This document shows, piece after piece, positions 35,506-39,246 of a stretch of DNA of 39,246 bases; positions within the stretch are counted from its first letter, which is position 1; each line of letters opens with the position of its first letter. The DNA is from Methyloradius sp035460505 (lineage in GTDB: Bacteria > Pseudomonadota > Gammaproteobacteria > Burkholderiales > Methylophilaceae). Where the stretch lies: assembly GCA_035460505.1 (NCBI GenBank), contig DATHWP010000060.1:1-39246 (forward strand), in the 5' to 3' direction. The position numbers and the translations under genes are program-made. The notes beneath the pieces were generated by a model. It was given only the letters and a program-made list of their open reading frames with translations, was not told the DNA's origin and searched no databases.

Positions 35506-35532
35506 TTAAGTTTTACTTAATAATGCCGATTA
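35506..35532 (+). promoter_or_regulatory. Sigma-28 (FliA) type promoter of the motAB-che operon
   Basis: TTAAGTTT (35506-35513), 11 nt, GCCGATTA (35525-35532). Each element is 7/8 to the FliA consensus and the spacing is exact. It lies 131 bp before the motA GTG and 36 bp after the methyltransferase stop. A late-class promoter is the expected one for motA-motB-cheZ-cheY-cheA. Confidence 0.88.
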
Positions 35533-35663
35533 TCATGATGATGTAGAGATAGCATGTAAGTGTGCTTTTAATTTGGCAATCGCCTCACATGCAAATTTGA
35601 TATGCTTGAGTCAATATTCATAAATGTGAAAGCTAGTCTTTCTATAAAACTCGGGGCTAAAAC

Positions 35664-36524
35664 GTGTTAGTAATCATTGGGTACGTCATTGTATGCGGTA
35701 GTGTCTTCGGTGGTTTTGCTCTTGCGGGTGGGCATTTGGCTGCTTTGTTTCAGCCATTAGAGCTATTGATGATTGGTGGTGGCGCTTTAGGCGCTTTTTT
35801 TGTTGGTAACGATGGTAAGTCAATCAAAGCCACTTTAAAAAGTATACCTAGCTTGTTCGGTGGTTCAAAAGCCAGCAAGCAGCGTTATATGAATTTACTG
35901 GCACTGCTTTTTGAAATTCTCAGCAAAATTCGTAAAGACGGGTTGATGTCGATTGAAAATGATGTCGAGAATCCTGAAAGTAGTGCGCTGTTCAGCAAAT
36001 ATCCTGAGGTACTTAAAGACCATCACCTGACTGAATTTATTACCGATTATTTGCGTTTGATGATTTCGGGCAATATGGATGCGTTTCAAATCGAGAACCT
36101 GATGGATAATGAACTCGAAACGCATCATCACGAAGGTTTGATTCCTGCGCACTGTATTGCCAAAATCGGCGATGGCCTGCCAGCCTTTGGTATTGTGGCT
36201 GCGGTCATGGGGGTGGTGCATACCATGGAGTCAGTAGGTATTCCGCCTTCAGAGCTTGGTATGTTGATTGCGCATGCTCTAGTGGGTACATTCCTAGGCA
36301 TTTTGCTTGCATATGGATTCGTCGGCCCGCTTTCAGGCTTGCTGGAGCAAAAGCTTGATGAATCTTCTAAATTATTCCAGACCGTTAAAGTAACTTTACT
36401 CGCTAGTCTTAATGGCTATGCGCCAGCGATCGCAGTAGAGTTTGGGCGTAAGGTACTTTATTCCACAGAGCGTCCGGGCTTCAGCGAGCTTGAAGAGCAT
36501 GTCAAACAAGCCAAATCGAAATAA
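35664..36524 (+). CDS. motA: MotA, flagellar stator A subunit (GTG start)
   Basis: MotA forms the proton-conducting stator with MotB and generates torque against FliG. The 286-residue product begins at GTG with GGGG 7 nt upstream. The two N-terminal helices contain YVIVCGSVFGGFALAGGHLAALFQP and ELLMIGGGALGAFFVGN. A large cytoplasmic loop follows, then the C-terminal helices GDGLPAFGIVAAVMGVVHTM and LIAHALVGTFLGILLAYGFVGPL. Length and motifs match the enterobacterial-type MotA, not the shorter MotC. Confidence 0.97.
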   Translation: MLVIIGYVIVCGSVFGGFALAGGHLAALFQPLELLMIGGGALGAFFVGNDGKSIKATLKSIPSLFGGSKASKQRYMNLLALLFEILSKIRKDGLMSIENDVENPESSALFSKYPEVLKDHHLTEFITDYLRLMISGNMDAFQIENLMDNELETHHHEGLIPAHCIAKIGDGLPAFGIVAAVMGVVHTMESVGIPPSELGMLIAHALVGTFLGILLAYGFVGPLSGLLEQKLDESSKLFQTVKVTLLASLNGYAPAIAVEFGRKVLYSTERPGFSELEEHVKQAKSK

Positions 36525-36581
36525 GTGTTTTGATATGGTCTCAATTGATGAGCAATATGCATACGAAAAGTTGGTCTAGCC

Positions 36582-37511
36582 ATGGCTGAAGATACCAAGC
36601 CGATTATTGTAAAACGCATTAAAAAAGTAGCAGGCGGCCACCACGGTGGCGCATGGAAAATTGCGTATGCTGATTTTGTGACTGCCATGATGGCGTTCTT
36701 CCTATTGATGTGGTTATTAGGGTCAACAGCCAAAGGTGATCTGCAAGGCATTTCTGAATACTTTAAGACGCCGCTAAAAGTGGCTATGGCAGGGGGCTCT
36801 GGTGCTGGGGAGAGTAACTCTGTACTTAAAGGTGGCGGCAATGATATTAGCAAGCAACAAGGTCAGGTAAAGAAGGTAAAGCAGGAGCTAGGTGACAAAA
36901 AACCTGATCTGAAGACTGCTCAGGAGGCGGTTGAAAAAGCCGAAAAAGAAAAGCTGGAGGCTTTAAAGAAACGTATTGAAGAAGCCATAGACAGCAGCGT
37001 TACTCTGAGCAAATTTAAAAACCAGTTACTCATTGATATTACTTCAGAAGGTTTGCGTATACAGATTGTAGATGACCAGAATAGACCAATGTTCGCATCT
37101 GCCAAGGCTGAGTTACAGCCTTATGCTAAGCAGATATTGCATGAATTGGGCGGTACGTTGAACGGTGTTTCTAACAAGATCAGTCTGTCAGGGCATACCG
37201 ATGCTGTGCCGTATCCAACAGGGGAGAAGTACTATAGTAATTGGGAGCTTTCTTCAGACCGTGCAAATGCATCAAGACGCGAGCTCATTGCAGGCGGCAT
37301 GGAAGAAGATAAATTGCTACGTGTAGTCGGCTTGGCTTCTGCAGTATTGTTCGATAAGGCTAATCCGACAAATCCCGTGAATCGCCGCATTAGCATTATT
37401 ATCATGAATAAAAAGACGGAACAGGACATTATCAAGGATGATGCATCTGTGAATGTTTCTGCAGATGATACAACTCCAGATTTGAGTGCTGTAACAGCAG
37501 GGCAACATTAG
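36582..37511 (+). CDS. motB: MotB, flagellar stator B subunit
   Basis: MotB anchors the stator to peptidoglycan and carries the proton-accepting Asp. The 309-residue product has a basic N-terminus, GGAWKIAYADFVTAMMAFFLLMWLLG with D31, a periplasmic linker with a Lys/Glu-rich helical stretch (about 95-135) and an OmpA-like domain with LSGHTDAVPYPTGEKYYSNWELSSDRANASRREL. It follows motA by 57 bp. It is clearly distinct from MotD (24896-25807) in the longer N-terminus and the plug/linker region. Confidence 0.97.
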   Translation: MAEDTKPIIVKRIKKVAGGHHGGAWKIAYADFVTAMMAFFLLMWLLGSTAKGDLQGISEYFKTPLKVAMAGGSGAGESNSVLKGGGNDISKQQGQVKKVKQELGDKKPDLKTAQEAVEKAEKEKLEALKKRIEEAIDSSVTLSKFKNQLLIDITSEGLRIQIVDDQNRPMFASAKAELQPYAKQILHELGGTLNGVSNKISLSGHTDAVPYPTGEKYYSNWELSSDRANASRRELIAGGMEEDKLLRVVGLASAVLFDKANPTNPVNRRISIIIMNKKTEQDIIKDDASVNVSADDTTPDLSAVTAGQH

Positions 37512-37538
37512 GTCGTTCTCAGTTGGTAGTTTAATTTC

Positions 37539-38108
37539 ATGGAAATGGATATCAGTTTAATGACCAGCGAAACATTGCATGTGGCTGAACTCAGAAGCCT
37601 GCTCCAAGAGCTAGCCAGCAATGGCGAAAGTCATCTGGCTGAAGTCGAGGCGGATTTGTCGCAAACGACAACCTTGCTAGCAGAGGCGATTGAGAAACTG
37701 GGTGTCAGTTTTTTTGCCATTCACAATGCCGTGCTTGCGCAACAAAAAGCATTAGATGTGATGTTGTCAGCACAGAATCTATCTGAGACTGAAGCAGGTC
37801 AGTTGGAGATATATCGTCAGAAAATTGCAGATGAGGTTGGCACCGCAGTGACTGGATTGCAATTTCAGGATTTAACTGCCCAGTTAATTACTCGAATCAT
37901 CAAACGGATTGCTGGGTTGAAAGAATTACTCACTTCGCTTGATGAATATGGTGATACCTTGAATCATGCGAGCAGTAATGAGGATATTGCCAAGTTGCTG
38001 GAATCCATCAACCAGACGCTTAGATTTAAAAGTAACGTATTAACTACGGAGTCACGTAAATCAGTGAGCCAACAAGACATGGATAGTGGTGATATTGAGT
38101 TGTTTTAA
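37539..38108 (+). CDS. CheZ-like protein (putative CheY-P phosphatase)
   Basis: The 189-residue product is almost all helical, as expected of CheZ. It carries GLQFQDLTAQLITRIIKRI at about 106-124, matching the CheZ catalytic region QDLTGQ, with D111 and Q115 in the positions of E. coli D143 and Q147. The C-terminus (QQDMDSGDIELF) is acidic and ends in aromatic and hydrophobic residues, as does the CheY-binding tail of CheZ. It lies between motB and cheY, where a CheY phosphatase would make sense. Overall similarity to enterobacterial CheZ is low, so I call it CheZ-like; a shorter start at Met3 or Met8 is possible. Confidence 0.75.
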   Translation: MEMDISLMTSETLHVAELRSLLQELASNGESHLAEVEADLSQTTTLLAEAIEKLGVSFFAIHNAVLAQQKALDVMLSAQNLSETEAGQLEIYRQKIADEVGTAVTGLQFQDLTAQLITRIIKRIAGLKELLTSLDEYGDTLNHASSNEDIAKLLESINQTLRFKSNVLTTESRKSVSQQDMDSGDIELF

Positions 38109-38202
38109 AGTACCAGTTGTGGCGTGTAACATTAAAAATCGTTTATATAACAAATCGTGGTGATTGCTTCTAAAGCCGTCACTCAAGCGCAGGGATAAAC
38201 CA

Positions 38203-38568
38203 ATGGCAAAAACAATTTTAGCAGTCGATGATTCTGGTTCATTAAGGCAAATGGTGGCATTCAGCCTTAATGCAGCTGGGTATCAGGTGATTGAGGCGGT
38301 GGATGGGCAAGACGGATTGAATAAAGCCAGAACCCAAGTGGTTGACTTGGTGCTGACTGACCAGAACATGCCTAATATGGATGGCCTGACATTGATTAAA
38401 TCTTTGCGCGCTATGGAATCTTATAAGACTGTACCAATTTTGATGCTGACGACCGAATCCAGCGATGAAATGAAAGCGCAGGGGCGTGCGGCAGGTGCTA
38501 CAGGTTGGCTGGTAAAACCGTTTGATCCAAAACGGTTAATTGATGTGGTTAAAAAAGTAATTGGTTAA
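38203..38568 (+). CDS. cheY: CheY, chemotaxis response regulator
   Basis: A single receiver domain of 121 residues. The conserved residues are D9/D10 (VDDS), the phosphoacceptor D53 (VLTDQNMPNMDG), T83/T84 (MLTTESS) and K105 (WLVKPF). AGGGA at 38191-38195 lies 7 nt before ATG 38203. An in-frame TTG at 38164 would add 13 residues (LLKPSLKRRDKP) that CheY proteins lack, so I reject that start. With no output domain and the place between cheZ-like and cheA, it is the motor-binding CheY, which should act on FliM. Confidence 0.95.
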   Translation: MAKTILAVDDSGSLRQMVAFSLNAAGYQVIEAVDGQDGLNKARTQVVDLVLTDQNMPNMDGLTLIKSLRAMESYKTVPILMLTTESSDEMKAQGRAAGATGWLVKPFDPKRLIDVVKKVIG

Positions 38569-38650
38569 ACAACTAAGCTTGTACTGAATTTACCCAAAAG
38601 CATTACACAATTATAAATATTGAGCTGTACGGTAGTATTGGAGAGATGTC

Positions 38651-39246
38651 ATGACCATAGATATGACGCAGTTTTATCAAGTATTCTTTGAAGAGTGCGA
38701 TGAATTGCTGGCTGAAGCCGAGCGCCTGTTAATGGCGCTGGATATTGATAATCCAGAGTCTGAAGATCTCAATGCTATTTTTCGCGCGGCACACTCTATC
38801 AAAGGTGGCGCAGCTACTTTCGGCATGACCGATATGACCGAAATCACCCATGTTCTTGAATCCCTGCTCGATAAAATTCGTAAAAATGAAATGGCTTTAA
38901 CTGCCGAGCATGTAGAGGCATTTCTTTCAGCAAAAGATATTCTGCAGATGCAAGTCGATGCGCATCGCGCGAACGATATGGATTCAGTGGATGCAGATGC
39001 AGTCAACAGCGTGCGTGCTACTTTACAGGCGCTCTCACTAAAAGGTGATGGTACTCCTGTTGCGAAACCAGTTGAGGCTGCGCCTGTTGTTTCAGCTACT
39101 CCAGTCGCCACGCCCATTATTGAAGTACCTGAAGGTAATAAGCTGTTTCATATAGGCTTGCCTGCAATGCCTGAGAAAGATGTGACCAACTTAGAGGCTG
39201 AGTTAGGCTTGCTAGGTACAGCCAGCCTTCATAAAGATGCGGCGGG
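38651..39246 (+). CDS. cheA: CheA, chemotaxis sensor kinase (3' end outside window)
   Basis: The gene starts at ATG 38651 with GGAGAG at 38640-38645 upstream and runs off the window after 198 codons. The visible part is the P1/HPt domain (about 1-105) with the phosphorylated His48 in FRAAHSIKGGAATFG. A Pro/Val/Ala-rich linker (about 130-165) and the start of the next region follow. CheA passes phosphate from this His to CheY, whose gene is 82 bp upstream. Confidence 0.95.
   Translation, partial: MTIDMTQFYQVFFEECDELLAEAERLLMALDIDNPESEDLNAIFRAAHSIKGGAATFGMTDMTEITHVLESLLDKIRKNEMALTAEHVEAFLSAKDILQMQVDAHRANDMDSVDADAVNSVRATLQALSLKGDGTPVAKPVEAAPVVSATPVATPIIEVPEGNKLFHIGLPAMPEKDVTNLEAELGLLGTASLHKDAA

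Noticed and set aside
38164..38202. Upstream TTG start for CheY.
   Set aside because: It would place the AGGGA ribosome binding site inside the gene and add a non-conserved basic tail; ATG 38203 fits CheY length and spacing.
1..39246. CRISPR arrays, tRNA or rRNA genes, insertion sequences, prophage or attachment sites.
   Set aside because: None seen: no repeat-spacer pattern, no transposase or integrase, and gene content is continuous motility functions.

Overview
This 39 kb window is almost wholly a flagellar and chemotaxis locus of a Gram-negative bacterium. The gene set (FlhDC master regulator, FlgH/FlgI outer-membrane and periplasmic rings, PilU, FlhF/FlhG, two stator pairs, CheZ-like protein) and the moderate base composition point to a betaproteobacterium. 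A Methylophilaceae (Methylotenera-like) methylotroph is my best guess, inferred from gene content and general resemblance only.

Layout. (1) 1-8489, + strand: fliH (5' end outside the window), fliI, fliJ, fliK, fliL, fliM, fliN, fliO, fliP, fliQ, fliR, encoding export ATPase, hook-length control, switch and export gate. (2) 8514-18865, - strand: flgL, flgK, flgJ, flgI, flgH, flgG, flgF, flgE, flgD, flgC, flgB (transcribed flgB to flgL), encoding rod, hook, rings and junction. It converges on fliR with only 24 bp between. (3) 19096-20766, + strand: flgA, flgM, flgN, divergent from flgB, ending at a strong bidirectional terminator. (4) 20827-32928, - strand: transcribed as flhB, flhA, flhF, flhG, fliA, motC, motD, a Gfo/Idh/MocA oxidoreductase, a three-PAS diguanylate cyclase and pilU. 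(5) 32929-33575: a 647-bp AT-rich non-coding region. (6) 33576-39246, + strand: flhD, flhC, a terminator, a membrane-anchored methyltransferase-like gene without an obvious ATG start, motA, motB, a CheZ-like gene, cheY and the 5' part of cheA.

How it works together. FlhDC should switch on the hook-basal-body operons; FliA (sigma-28), held by FlgM until the hook is complete, should then drive late genes. Sigma-28 type promoters (TAAAGTTT, 11 nt, GCCGATAA) are readable before flgM (perfect match), flgK and motA. The least expected result is two tandem copies of this promoter pattern, 121 bp apart, in the leader of flhDC itself. This suggests that sigma-28 feeds back on the master regulator. A second point is that FlhG keeps the DQAxxLR motif that stimulates FlhF but has lost the Walker A P-loop. 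The genome also combines an FlhDC cascade with the FlhF/FlhG placement proteins and with both MotAB and MotCD stators, a mix of enteric-like and Pseudomonas-like wiring.
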